A DNA stretch of 64,000 nucleotides, taken from Clostridia bacterium. GTDB lineage: Bacteria > Bacillota > Clostridia > Acetivibrionales > DSM-2933. The position numbers were made by a program, and so were the translations under genes. The notes beneath the pieces were generated by a model. It had not been told where the DNA came from. It saw nothing but the letters and a program-made list of their open reading frames with translations, and made no database searches. Positions 17,094 through 26,208 of this stretch are shown piece after piece. The stretch covers positions 1 to 64,000 of the forward strand of contig JAOAEJ010000064.1 of assembly GCA_026416815.1 (NCBI GenBank), written 5' to 3'. Position 1 is the first letter of the stretch, and each line of letters begins with the position of its first letter.

Positions 17094-19940
17094 CTAATTT
17101 ATGGATTTAAGTTCATAGGTTATTATATTATCCTTTACCGTTACAACCACCTGTTTTGCAGCTTCGGGAGTCTTTTGTGTAAAGCCTTCAGCATCAAAGC
17201 CGCAAGTAGATATATACTTGATTCCTTTCTCCATATAGCTGGTATTAGCATTGCCTTTGTAAAATACCCAGATATTTCTTCCAGTGCTTTTCCTGTACTG
17301 GGTCAGTATATCCTGAAATAATCCCGCCTCAAGCTTATCATAGAAGCTTTGTGGCGAATCAGCCATAAATATAAAAACATTATTTCCCTTAAATGAGTTC
17401 AGCTGCTGCATTAGCCATGTCCACTGGTTTGAACTGCTGGTCCGCAAGCTCTTTTTGCTTGTGTCGAGCTGAATAAAGCGGCTGCTTTTTATATCAAAGG
17501 ATTTGTAGCCTGTATTGGTTGATATAAAAGGCTTCTTGATTGTTTTAACAATCTCATGGGAGCTATTGCCTATAAAAGCAGCAGCTGCAAAGTCCTTGCC
17601 GACTTGGGCAGAAAGCTTTGTTAGAAGCAAGCTTTCAATAGAATTCTTATCCTTAGGCTCCTTGGACTGAGCAAAAACCGAGAATAAGAAGGCGTTGCTG
17701 TTTTTTGCATACACAGCCTTTACATTTGCCACATCAACTGGGATTGTATCCTTTGGCAGTCTTTTGGGGTCAAAATGCAGGTAGCTTGAGTTTGTAAATG
17801 TTAAATTATCGATATAAACTGCTCCCGAATCGGGTATAGGGTTGGGCTGGACCATATACACCCTGGATATTTTGGATGGAGAGCTTATATCTTGTATGGA
17901 CGTCTCAAGGTACTTCCAGCCGGTCCAGTCCATACCTTTAGTAAAGTATACATAGTGGTTTTTGCCCTTTGTGTCGGTTATCCACGCACCCAACCAATTG
18001 GGATTATTATAGGTATTGTATACCCATAACCCCACTCTTATTGTATTTGAATCAAGGGTGATACCTCCATTGGGGAAAACCATATATGCCGCACGTGACC
18101 CTTCCGCTTCAGGAAAATCATATTGAAGCTTACCGGAAGTATCTCCAAAAAGCCTTTGTTCTGCGCTAATCTCATAACTTCCCTTAACACTGGCAGGGTA
18201 GGGGGTAAATGAAGCGTTTTCATTTTCAAATCTATCCTTTATAAATCTCTTTACTACCGCCACCGATACCGAGCAATAGGAGCGTGCATTTCCTACCGAA
18301 GCTTCAATATATCCAATGCCTGTACGCTTAGGAGTAAAAGTGCCGCCTTTGAAAGTTCCTATATCCCCGTTTATTTTCCATTTAACATCTATAGGATTAA
18401 TAACTGCATAAAACCCATTTTTATTCTTACCCTTTACAGTAAAGGTAGCAGTTTCCTCTAAGGGAATCTTTAATGCTTTGCTGCTAAGCTCTAACTGCTC
18501 AGGTGCACTTAATGCGCTGATATCAACCTGTGCAGAAACATTCCCTATTTGAGCTTTTACTTTAGCATTACCTACTGTTGTAGGATAAAAGGTACTGCCT
18601 TTAAAACTTCCTTCAACTCCGGAAACACTCCATTTTATATCTTCAGCTTTTATATCTATAGGGTTAAAGTATCTGTCGTATCCTTTTACGCTAAAGGTTC
18701 TTGATGTATTTACAAAGACATTGGTGTCTTCAGTATTTATAATCAAGCCGTCAAGGGCTGATGGGGGTGCAAGGGAAAAAATACCCACGCCAGTAGCTAT
18801 GCTTCTCTGAGACCCGTCGGAAGGGTTATTTACAACGCTAAGATTTTTGTTGCCCGGTGTCCTGGCTACCATGGTTGTTGAACCACCGCCGTCAAAATTC
18901 AGTGCATAGTATGCACCCAACTCCAGCATAAATTCCGCCAATTCTTTTTGCGTCATACCTATACTATCACCCCTGCCGTCTACCGTCACAAGCATAAGCT
19001 GTTTACCATCCTTAGTGCTTCCGATAGCGGTACGGGGATGTCTGCCGGAAGGAGGGTTCTGAGAAAATTTTTGCGGTATTATGCCCGCATTTACAAGCAT
19101 AGCACCACCTGTAACAGCCATCTTGAGGCTTTGCCAGTCCGGGGTGGTTGATATGCTTAGGTCTATGGTATCCCCTACATGGAAGTTGTCAGTTATGAGC
19201 TTGGTGCCTTCACGGCGGGTAACTACTACATATCCGTTTACCGGTATCTCGGTAGGTGGCTGAGATTGGCGTATTTCCACCACTTTTCCCCCGTCTACAA
19301 CCATCTCTATGACATCTGCTGCTCCTCTACGGTCTTTATCGGTGCCTATAGACATTTCACTTACTTTCCTGTCCATTATGGACAGGTCGGTGTAACCATA
19401 GTAGGGTTTATTGTACCTGCCGACAGGTAAGGTTTTTCCATCAGGCAATTTCAACGCTATATTTATATTCCAGTAATCATATAAAACCTTATTAGCATTT
19501 GAAATTGCGAGGGTTGCAAAGGAGTCCTTTGTTTTGTCCTGATTAAAATCATTATATGCTGTAAGCAGGCTTCCCGACTGTACTTGAGGACCTATAGCGT
19601 CCTTGCCGCCGAAGTTGAAGAAGCTTGCGTTAACCGCAGCAACAGCCCCTCTAGCCTGTGCCAGAGTTTTTACCTGCGTCAGGCTGTGCAATGAATTATC
19701 GGATGACAGTGTATCGACATTTACGTAAGGATTGGACAGGTCCACCCTCAAAACATCGATTTTAAGCCAGCCATCATTGGTAAACCGCGTAATTTTTTCA
19801 AGAGTAGCTCCTGATGTGATGGTTTGTTTCACCGATGTCTGGTAGATGACACTTGAGCCTACGGCTATCGAACTGAATGAGAATAGACTTATAATTATAC
19901 TTATAAGTAGTACGATTGATAAAGCTTTTCTTATGTACAT
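17094..19940 (-). CDS. Secreted phosphodiester glycosidase (NAGPA-like) multidomain protein
   Basis: A 948-residue exported protein. After a signal peptide (about 1-28) comes a phosphodiester glycosidase (NAGPA, DUF2233-like) domain to about residue 400, with the core GRGDSIGMTQKELAEFMLEL and NFDGGGSTTMV. Two immunoglobulin/invasin-like repeats follow (about 405-565), then a jelly-roll, carbohydrate-binding-like domain (about 570-725). The C-terminal part (about 740-948) looks like a degenerate metallophosphoesterase fold. Related proteins remove sugar-1-phosphate caps or act on wall glycopolymers; the substrate here is unknown. A longer frame reaches 20024, but ATG 19940 has AAAGGAGGT upstream and begins a proper signal peptide. 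Confidence 0.8.
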   Translation of the reverse strand: MYIRKALSIVLLISIIISLFSFSSIAVGSSVIYQTSVKQTITSGATLEKITRFTNDGWLKIDVLRVDLSNPYVNVDTLSSDNSLHSLTQVKTLAQARGAVAAVNASFFNFGGKDAIGPQVQSGSLLTAYNDFNQDKTKDSFATLAISNANKVLYDYWNINIALKLPDGKTLPVGRYNKPYYGYTDLSIMDRKVSEMSIGTDKDRRGAADVIEMVVDGGKVVEIRQSQPPTEIPVNGYVVVTRREGTKLITDNFHVGDTIDLSISTTPDWQSLKMAVTGGAMLVNAGIIPQKFSQNPPSGRHPRTAIGSTKDGKQLMLVTVDGRGDSIGMTQKELAEFMLELGAYYALNFDGGGSTTMVARTPGNKNLSVVNNPSDGSQRSIATGVGIFSLAPPSALDGLIINTEDTNVFVNTSRTFSVKGYDRYFNPIDIKAEDIKWSVSGVEGSFKGSTFYPTTVGNAKVKAQIGNVSAQVDISALSAPEQLELSSKALKIPLEETATFTVKGKNKNGFYAVINPIDVKWKINGDIGTFKGGTFTPKRTGIGYIEASVGNARSYCSVSVAVVKRFIKDRFENENASFTPYPASVKGSYEISAEQRLFGDTSGKLQYDFPEAEGSRAAYMVFPNGGITLDSNTIRVGLWVYNTYNNPNWLGAWITDTKGKNHYVYFTKGMDWTGWKYLETSIQDISSPSKISRVYMVQPNPIPDSGAVYIDNLTFTNSSYLHFDPKRLPKDTIPVDVANVKAVYAKNSNAFLFSVFAQSKEPKDKNSIESLLLTKLSAQVGKDFAAAAFIGNSSHEIVKTIKKPFISTNTGYKSFDIKSSRFIQLDTSKKSLRTSSSNQWTWLMQQLNSFKGNNVFIFMADSPQSFYDKLEAGLFQDILTQYRKSTGRNIWVFYKGNANTSYMEKGIKYISTCGFDAEGFTQKTPEAAKQVVVTVKDNIITYELKSIN

Positions 19941-20427
19941 TAAGTTAGAACCTCCTTTTGTGCAATACCGCTCCGGTTTGATAGAAGTATACCGAGGTAT
20001 GTATAGACAGAAATGTACTGTCACCTGTCTCTATCAATGTGTTTAATTGCACCAAAAATGTTGTTTTTTACCTCCAGGGTATCTTTAATTATTACCATAA
20101 AAAGGCTTTGCTATGTATTGCCGCTTGGTTTTCCCGTACATATGGCACCGACTTGGGATAGGGGGTATCCCACTGGGTAAAATCATTTTAAGTCTAGGTG
20201 TTTATTAGTTTACATAAGGCAACGATACCTCTATTTTAATTATAAAACATATATTTTGGGGTATCAAGTTACTGAAATATTTCAATTACATTACACTGAA
20301 GCCTTAGGTACTCCCCAGAATGGTTAATGCATCTAATTTAAAATAAGGTAACGCAAGGAAACATCCTGCACAAACTTGTAATAGAACTTAATGCCGAGAC
20401 CTTAATTTTAAAATCCAATTTTGATAT
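19941..20427. other. Long intergenic region upstream of the NAGPA-like gene
   Basis: No gene is seen. It contains a perfect small hairpin TGGGATA/TATCCCA around GGGGG near 20154-20172. Otherwise it is AT-rich leader DNA for the divergent genes. A riboswitch was considered here and not supported. Confidence 0.4.
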
Positions 20428-20460
20428 CTTCATAAAATCTTCATATTAAACTGATAAAAT
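20428..20460 (+). promoter_or_regulatory. Metal-island promoter box 1
   Basis: CTTCATAAAATCTTCA holds two TTCAT half-sites 11 bp apart (20429, 20440), with -10 TAAAAT at 20455, exactly 15 bp after the second half-site starts. No -35 hexamer is present. It precedes the DUF2318 gene. Confidence 0.75.
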
Positions 20461-20495
20461 ACGTATATGAAAATTTTATTGAAGGTGGGAGCTAA

Positions 20496-21005
20496 ATGAT
20501 GAATAGTAAAAATAAAGGAATGGCTGCTAATGGCGGTAAAGGAAAAATAGTTGTTATAGGCATAATAGCTGCTGTTTTAATTGCAGGCTTTTTTCTTGTA
20601 AAGTCTATTGGCGGAGGAGATAGTGAAGTTTCAGCAGGGGGCGATCTCAAAATACAAAAGAGCGAAGTAACTGAAATAGCTAAGTTTTATCCCTATAAGG
20701 TGGGCAAAACCAATATGGAGGTAATTGCAGTTAAAGCACAGGACGGTTCAATCAGAACTGCACTCAATACATGCCAGGTATGCTTTGATTCCGGTAGAGG
20801 TTACTATGAGCAGCAGGGAGATGAACTGGTATGTCAGAACTGCAGGAACAGGTTTAAGATAGATCAGGTAGAAATGGTAAAGGGCGGCTGTAACCCCGTA
20901 CCGGTTTTAAAGGAGAATAAAACCGATGACGGGACTAATATCGTAATTTCCAAGGACTTTTTAAATCAGAATAAAGAGCTGTTTTCAAATTGGGGAAAGC
21001 AGTAA
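20496..21005 (+). CDS. DUF2318 / FtrD-like Fe-S membrane protein
   Basis: A 169-residue protein with one N-terminal membrane anchor (about 18-38) and an extracellular DUF2318 domain. It carries paired Cys motifs, CQVCFDSGRGY and CQNCRNRF, and then GGCNPVPV. This is the arrangement of FtrD, a proposed membrane Fe-S or metal-binding electron carrier of the FtrABCD ferrous iron system. No FtrA or FtrC homologue is nearby; the neighbours point to copper instead. Start ATG follows AAGGTGGGAG. It has its own copy of the island promoter and its own terminator, so it is the first independent unit of the predicted regulon. Confidence 0.8.
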   Translation: MMNSKNKGMAANGGKGKIVVIGIIAAVLIAGFFLVKSIGGGDSEVSAGGDLKIQKSEVTEIAKFYPYKVGKTNMEVIAVKAQDGSIRTALNTCQVCFDSGRGYYEQQGDELVCQNCRNRFKIDQVEMVKGGCNPVPVLKENKTDDGTNIVISKDFLNQNKELFSNWGKQ

Positions 21006-21015
21006 TATATAAATG

Positions 21016-21040
21016 GGTCACTTCAAGTGGCCTATTTGTT
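21016..21040 (+). terminator. Terminator after the DUF2318 gene
   Basis: GGTCACT/AGTGGCC stem (one wobble) with a short loop, followed by TATTTGTTATTT. Confidence 0.5.
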
Positions 21041-21071
21041 ATTTACGCTCAAGATAAAAAAATTTGTTGTC

Positions 21072-21104
21072 CTACATAAAATCTTCATATTTTATTGGTA
21101 CTAT
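21072..21104 (+). promoter_or_regulatory. Metal-island promoter box 2
   Basis: CTACATAAAATCTTCA with half-sites at 21073 and 21084, and -10 TACTAT at 21099, again 15 bp from the second half-site. It precedes the HMA/cupredoxin fusion gene. Confidence 0.72.
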
Positions 21105-21167
21105 ATAAATACAGTTAGAAATATTGCTATTGCATTGTTGCTTTTAGTTTAAGTTGGGAGGGGTTTT

Positions 21168-23030
21168 ATGGAGCAGAAGTTAGTAAGAAAAATCCTTCAG
21201 ATAGAAGGTATGACATGCACCAGTTGCGAAATGCGAATAGAGAACGTACTGAAGAAACTTGAAGGGGTTGTGGAGGCTAAGGCGATTTTCAGCAGCTCCA
21301 ACGTTTATATAACCTATGATGTAAATACTCTCGGCCTGGATAGGATTATTGAGGCTATAGAAAAGCTTGACTACAATGTTAAAAATAGGGCCGTAAACGA
21401 AGTTGGCAGAAATATAGAGGAGTATAATAAGGTAAAGGATAAAATGCCTATAAACCATTTGCTTGGAGTAGGTATTATTCTGTTTGCGCTATACCTGATT
21501 ATAGATAATACGGTAGGGTTTAATTTTATACCCGAGGTCAACCAATCAATGGGGTACGGTATTCTTTTTATTGTGGGTTTAATGACTTCCTTGCACTGCA
21601 TAGCAATGTGCGGGGGTATTAATTTGTCTCAATGCGTATCCTATAAATTTAAGGGTGGAGAAAGCAGCAGACTCTCAAAGGTAAAGCCAAGCCTCATGTA
21701 TAATGGGGGAAGAGTTATATCCTATACCATAATTGGTGGTATAGTCGGGGCTTTAGGCTCGGCAGTAAGCTTTTCCGGCACAGCGAAAGGAATCGTAGCG
21801 TTGATATCCGGTGTGTTTATGGTAATTATGGGTCTTAACATGCTGAACATATTTCCTTGGCTAAGAAAGCTAAACCCAAGAATGCCTAAAATGTTTGCTA
21901 AAAAGATTCACAGTAACAACGGTCAACATGGACCTTTTTATGTAGGTTTGTTAAATGGATTGATGCCGTGCGGGCCGCTTCAGGCAATGCAGATATATGC
22001 TCTTGGTACAGGAAGCTTTGTCGCCGGAGCGCTGTCTATGTTTATGTTTAGCCTTGGTACAGTGCCTTTGATGTTTGGTTTTGGAGCTATAAGTTCACTC
22101 TTAAGCAGTAAATTTACTCATAGAATGCTAAGAGTCAGTGCAATTCTGGTAATGATACTCGGAGTAGTAATGGTAAACAGGGGGCTAAACCTGTCTGGAT
22201 TTGGTGTTGCAATGGCCGCTTCTTCAGCAGGAGCAAGCAATGTAGCAAAGATAGAAGGAGATGTACAGATTGTTACAACCAAGATGGAGGCGGGTACTTA
22301 CACGCCTATAGTTGTACAGAAAGGCATACCTGTAAAATGGACAATCAAAGCAGAAAAATCAGACCTGAACGGCTGTAATAACCCTATAACCATTCCAAAG
22401 TATGACATACAAAAGAAATTGGTGCCGGGGGACAATATAATAGAGTTTACACCTGACGAAGAAGGGAATATAACATATACATGCTGGATGGGTATGATCA
22501 GCAGTAATATAAAGGTGGTATCGGACATTACAAAGGTTAGTAATGGGGATATTCAGCAGTCTTCAGGGCTTTTAGGAGCCCTTAGCGGAGGCAGCTGCTG
22601 TGCTGAAGGTGCAAAAGCTACAAGGTTTGCAGGGGGCAAAATCCCTACTGATGATATGCAGATTGCACAAGTGAAGGACGGGATACAGGAGGTAACTATA
22701 AAGGTAAACGACGAGGGATATTCTCCAGCGGTTGTTGTCCTACAGAAAGGCGTTAAGGCAAAAATCAAATTTGATACAGAAAAGCTCAACTCATGCAATA
22801 ACATAGTGGTGTTTCCTGAATACAGGGGGCAGTTGAATCTTGACGGCGGGAAAACCGAAACCCCGTATATAACACCGGAGCAGGACTTTACATTCCAATG
22901 CTGGATGGGTATGTTGAATGGGTATGTAAAGGTAGTTGATGATATAAATAATATAAATATTGAAGATATTAAAAATGAAGTGGATAATTATGTGCCAGTA
23001 GCAAGTGGAAGCGGAGGCGGTTGCCACTAA
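21168..23030 (+). CDS. HMA domain, DsbD-like membrane domain and two cupredoxin domains in one protein
   Basis: A 620-residue fusion. Residues about 5-70 form a heavy-metal-associated domain (GMTCTSCEMRIENVLKKLEG). About 95-345 are six or more membrane helices of the DsbD_2/TauE-like type with metal-site motifs LHCIAMCGGI and NGLMPCGPLQAM. Two cupredoxin-like domains follow (about 355-445 and 500-590), each with a CNN motif and CWMGM, the expected copper ligands. The tail ends GGGCH. It probably moves or hands over copper or silver across the membrane to extracellular cupredoxins. copA follows after 46 bp in the same operon. The membrane family also includes thiol-transfer proteins, so redox transfer is an alternative. 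Confidence 0.78.
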   Translation: MEQKLVRKILQIEGMTCTSCEMRIENVLKKLEGVVEAKAIFSSSNVYITYDVNTLGLDRIIEAIEKLDYNVKNRAVNEVGRNIEEYNKVKDKMPINHLLGVGIILFALYLIIDNTVGFNFIPEVNQSMGYGILFIVGLMTSLHCIAMCGGINLSQCVSYKFKGGESSRLSKVKPSLMYNGGRVISYTIIGGIVGALGSAVSFSGTAKGIVALISGVFMVIMGLNMLNIFPWLRKLNPRMPKMFAKKIHSNNGQHGPFYVGLLNGLMPCGPLQAMQIYALGTGSFVAGALSMFMFSLGTVPLMFGFGAISSLLSSKFTHRMLRVSAILVMILGVVMVNRGLNLSGFGVAMAASSAGASNVAKIEGDVQIVTTKMEAGTYTPIVVQKGIPVKWTIKAEKSDLNGCNNPITIPKYDIQKKLVPGDNIIEFTPDEEGNITYTCWMGMISSNIKVVSDITKVSNGDIQQSSGLLGALSGGSCCAEGAKATRFAGGKIPTDDMQIAQVKDGIQEVTIKVNDEGYSPAVVVLQKGVKAKIKFDTEKLNSCNNIVVFPEYRGQLNLDGGKTETPYITPEQDFTFQCWMGMLNGYVKVVDDINNINIEDIKNEVDNYVPVASGSGGGCH

Positions 23031-23076
23031 CAAGGTCTAGGTTAAAAATAAATGAGAACTTTAAGGAAGTGATTAT

Positions 23077-25503
23077 GTGATACGTAAGGAAGCGGTTAAG
23101 ATATCGGGAATGTCTTGTGCGGCGTGTGCAGCAAGGATTGAAAAAGCATTAAACAAGCTTGAAGGTGTCAAACAGGCTAATGTCAATTTTGCAATAGAAA
23201 AGGCCACTTTAGAGTTTGATGATGGTATCTTAAGTAGGGGAAAAGTCGATGAAACAATAAAAAAACTTGGGTTTGAGGTTGTAAACGAAGAAGCTTCTTC
23301 AGGAAGTAAGGTTGATTTAAAAATTACCGGTATGTCTTGTGCGGCTTGCTCTGCTAAAGTAGAGAGAAAGCTAAACAAGATGGAAGGTATCATAAAAGCA
23401 GCAGTCAATCTGGCTACCGAGAAGGCGGCTGTTGAATATGACAGCTCCAAAATTAAAGTATCGGATATGATTAAGGCAATAGAAGCGTTGGGCTACAATG
23501 CTGAAAAGGCTGAAGAAGTAAGTGTTGACAGGGAAAAGGAGCAGCGTGAAAAGGAAGTCAAGAGGCTGCGGATAGAGTTGATAACATCAGCATTACTAAG
23601 CTCACCATTGATTATGGCAATGCTACTGTCAATCGTCCATTTGGATATAGCTTTTTTACACAACGCATACTTTCAATTAATTGTGGCTACACCCATACAG
23701 TTTTTTATAGGGGCAAGGTTTTATAAAAATGCTTATCATGCCCTGAGGGCTAGAAGCTCAAACATGGATGTACTTATTGCGATGGGAACATCGGCAGCAT
23801 ACTTCTTCAGTGTATACAATACATTCTTCCAGGAAGCAAAGCCGGGAATGATGGGAATGAAAGACCTTTACTTCGAGGCGGCAGCAGTAATTATAACCCT
23901 TATCCTGCTTGGCAAATACCTTGAGGCAGTAGCAAAGGGCAAGACTTCAGAGGCCATAAAAAAGCTCATGGGATTACAGGCCAAGACTGCAAGAGTAATA
24001 AGGAATGGAACCGAACAAGATATACCCATTGAAGAGGTTGAAACCGGTGATATAGTTGTTGTAAGGCCGGGTGAAAAGGTTCCTGTAGATGGTAAAATTA
24101 TAGACGGTAATTCCTCTATTGACGAATCCATGCTTACAGGGGAAAGCCTGCCTGTGGAAAAGAAAGCTGGGGATTACGTTATAGGTGCTACTATAAATAA
24201 ATTTGGGACCTTTAAATTTGAGGCTACAAAGGTTGGTAAGGATACGGCACTCTCACAGATTATCAAGATGGTAGAGGATGCCCAGGGGTCAAAAGCTCCC
24301 ATACAGAAAATTGCCGATCAGGTATCCGGTGTGTTTGTACCGGTAGTTATAGGTATTGCTGTACTGACATTTTTAATATGGTATTTTACAAGCGGAAGCT
24401 TTACGTCAGCTATCATAAGCGCAGTATCGGTGTTGGTTATAGCATGCCCGTGCGCCCTTGGACTGGCAACCCCGACAGCTATTATGGTAGGAACCGGCAA
24501 GGGGGCTGAAAGCGGCATACTTATAAAAGGTGGCGAACACCTTGAAACAGCTTATAAGTTGAATGCAGTTGTTCTTGATAAGACAGGCACCATTACAAAA
24601 GGGCAGCCTGAGGTAACCGATATAATTTCTCTTGGCAGCCTGGATAATGGGGAAATATTAAAACTGGCGGCTATAGCTGAAAAAAGCTCCGAGCACCCAT
24701 TAGGTGTAGCAATATATGAAAAGGGTAAGAAGGATATAGACAATATCCCTGACCCGTCAAGGTTTGAAGCAATACCCGGCAGGGGGATCATGGCAGGAAT
24801 AGACAGCAAAGTTGTTTATATAGGAACGAGAAAGCTTATGGCGGAGCAAGGCATTAATACACAGGATATTGAGTCTAAAATATCTAAGCTTGAAGACGAG
24901 GGTAAGACGGCAATGCTTATGGCTATCAATAACGTGATGGAAGCTATAATAGCTGTTGCCGATACAGTAAAGGAAAACTCCAAAGAGGCAATAGAAGATT
25001 TGCAGAAAATGGGCATCGAGGTTTATATGATTACCGGTGACAACAAGAGAACAGCAAATGCTATTGCCAAGCAGGTAGGTATAACCAATGTCCTGGCCGA
25101 GGTGCTCCCTGAGAATAAAGCGGAGGAAGTGGAAAAGCTTAAAAAGCAGGGTAAGGTAGTTGCTATGGTAGGGGATGGTATAAATGACGCTCCAGCCTTA
25201 GCTACAGCTAATATAGGGATGGCGATAGGTACAGGTACCGATGTAGCAATTGAGGCTGCCGATATTACGCTGATGAGGGGAGATTTGAGGGCAATTCCCG
25301 CTGCTATAAGGCTATCCAGGAAAACTATGAGAAAGATAAAGCAGAACTTATTCTGGGCGTTTATATACAATATCATAGGAATTCCTTTTGCGGCATTAGG
25401 CCTGCTGAATCCTATGATAGCCGGAGGAGCTATGGCATTCAGCTCGGTTTCGGTTGTTACAAATTCTCTTAGTTTGAAGGGCTTTGAGCCGTATAAAAAG
25501 TAA
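23077..25503 (+). CDS. copA: Copper-exporting P1B-type ATPase
   Basis: An 808-residue CopA. Two N-terminal metal-binding domains carry [16 protein letters not shown] motifs (MSCAAC at about 9 and 85). These are followed by the actuator domain ([14 protein letters not shown]), the membrane metal site CPC in [14 protein letters not shown], the phosphorylation motif DKTGTITKG, the SEHPLG nucleotide motif and [10 protein letters not shown]. Helix 7 has YN ([12 protein letters not shown]) and helix 8 has MAFSSVSVV, the P1B-1 signature for Cu(I) or Ag(I). It exports monovalent copper or silver from the cytoplasm. It starts at GTG behind AAGGAAG, downstream of the cupredoxin fusion and upstream of the broken copZ. 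Confidence 0.93.
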   Translation: MIRKEAVKISGMSCAACAARIEKALNKLEGVKQANVNFAIEKATLEFDDGILSRGKVDETIKKLGFEVVNEEASSGSKVDLKITGMSCAACSAKVERKLNKMEGIIKAAVNLATEKAAVEYDSSKIKVSDMIKAIEALGYNAEKAEEVSVDREKEQREKEVKRLRIELITSALLSSPLIMAMLLSIVHLDIAFLHNAYFQLIVATPIQFFIGARFYKNAYHALRARSSNMDVLIAMGTSAAYFFSVYNTFFQEAKPGMMGMKDLYFEAAAVIITLILLGKYLEAVAKGKTSEAIKKLMGLQAKTARVIRNGTEQDIPIEEVETGDIVVVRPGEKVPVDGKIIDGNSSIDESMLTGESLPVEKKAGDYVIGATINKFGTFKFEATKVGKDTALSQIIKMVEDAQGSKAPIQKIADQVSGVFVPVVIGIAVLTFLIWYFTSGSFTSAIISAVSVLVIACPCALGLATPTAIMVGTGKGAESGILIKGGEHLETAYKLNAVVLDKTGTITKGQPEVTDIISLGSLDNGEILKLAAIAEKSSEHPLGVAIYEKGKKDIDNIPDPSRFEAIPGRGIMAGIDSKVVYIGTRKLMAEQGINTQDIESKISKLEDEGKTAMLMAINNVMEAIIAVADTVKENSKEAIEDLQKMGIEVYMITGDNKRTANAIAKQVGITNVLAEVLPENKAEEVEKLKKQGKVVAMVGDGINDAPALATANIGMAIGTGTDVAIEAADITLMRGDLRAIPAAIRLSRKTMRKIKQNLFWAFIYNIIGIPFAALGLLNPMIAGGAMAFSSVSVVTNSLSLKGFEPYKK

Positions 25504-25571
25504 GTACAACAATATGATTGACTAATACTTATACTCAACAATTACTAACATAATAAACAGGAGGTTATAAA

Positions 25572-25783
25572 ATGGCTAAAGAAATTTCAAATTTAACTGT
25601 TGAAGGAATGTCATGCAGCCACTGCGAGAACAGTGTAAAGAAATCAGTAGCGTCTTTAACGGTGTCGATTGTGTGGCGGTTGATCTTAAAGAAAAGAGAG
25701 TGACCGTTGTCTATGATCTTGAAAAAGTGTCGCTGCAGACTATAAAAGATACTATTGAAGACCAAGGTTATGATGTGAAATAA
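25572..25783 (+). pseudogene. copZ: copZ-like copper chaperone with a -1 frameshift
   Basis: A strong Shine-Dalgarno (AGGAGGTTATAAA) precedes an ATG. The first frame reads a CopZ start with the metal site GMSCSHCE, then departs after VASL and stops at 25701. The -1 frame continues the family perfectly from NGVDCVAVDLKEKRVTVVY to IEDQGYDVK and stops at 25781. Joined, the product would be 70 residues, normal for CopZ. One base, probably an A in TTTAAAC, appears missing at TCTTTAACGG (near 25655). It may be a real inactivating mutation, a sequencing error, or a recoding site. Confidence 0.85.
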
Positions 25784-25791
25784 GCTCATTC

Positions 25792-25819
25792 AAAGCTCCT
25801 TTCAAGGGGGCTTTTTTTA
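25792..25819 (+). terminator. Terminator after copZ
   Basis: AAAGCTCC/GGGGGCTTT stem with wobble pairs, followed by a run of seven T. Confidence 0.75.
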
Positions 25820-25860
25820 TTACATTTTATTAATGCCATACTAATATTTTTAATACAATT

Positions 25861-25893
25861 CTTCATAAAATCTACACATTTATAATTTAAACT
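25861..25893 (+). promoter_or_regulatory. Metal-island promoter box 3
   Basis: CTTCATAAAATCTACA, half-sites at 25862 and 25873, -10 TAAACT at 25888. It lies 117 bp upstream of box 4, so the operon from 26048 appears to have tandem copies. Confidence 0.7.
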
Positions 25894-25977
25894 ATTCTTA
25901 TAGATTTAGTTGAGAATAATTGAAAAATGTCAAAGAGATATGTATAATATAGACTTGCAGAGTAAAATCTGCATAAT

Positions 25978-26010
25978 CTTCATAAAATCTACAAATTCCG
26001 CATGTAAAAT
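25978..26010 (+). promoter_or_regulatory. Metal-island promoter box 4
   Basis: CTTCATAAAATCTACA, half-sites at 25979 and 25990, -10 TAAAAT at 26005. The small-protein gene starts 38 bp downstream. Confidence 0.75.
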
Positions 26011-26047
26011 CAATCATATAACAAGTTGAAAGAAAGGGGGCTTTTCA

Positions 26048-26143
26048 ATGAGTAAGAATACTATTGCTATTTTAGCAGTTGCAGCAGGCATTGTAGTTTT
26101 AGCCGCTATAGGTGTAGGGATACATCACATGATGACTGTGTAA
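26048..26143 (+). CDS. Tiny single-TM protein ending HHMM (31 residues)
   Basis: A short open frame starts at ATG behind GAAAGGGGG. The peptide is MSKNT followed by one hydrophobic helix (AILAVAAGIVVLAAIGVGI) and the tail HHMMTV. It is supported by a clear paralogue at 32614, with the same N-terminus MSKNT, the same helix pattern and IHH at the same place, and by an identical promoter type. The His/Met tail could bind Cu(I) or Ag(I). It is the first gene of the operon running to 30304. The family is not recognised and the role is inferred from context only. Confidence 0.72.
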   Translation: MSKNTIAILAVAAGIVVLAAIGVGIHHMMTV

Positions 26144-26208
26144 ATGTGCAATTTAATTGCAGCCTGATGTTTACTTAGAACAAAATAGCACAATAAGGGG
26201 TGTTAACA

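Noticed and set aside
20060..20165. Possible cyclic-di-GMP riboswitch on the minus strand, before the NAGPA-like gene (GGGAAAACC, AGCAAAGCC, GATACCCTGG in order)
   Set aside because: The spacing between conserved parts and the P1/P2 pairing do not fit the known consensus; a covariance-model search would decide.
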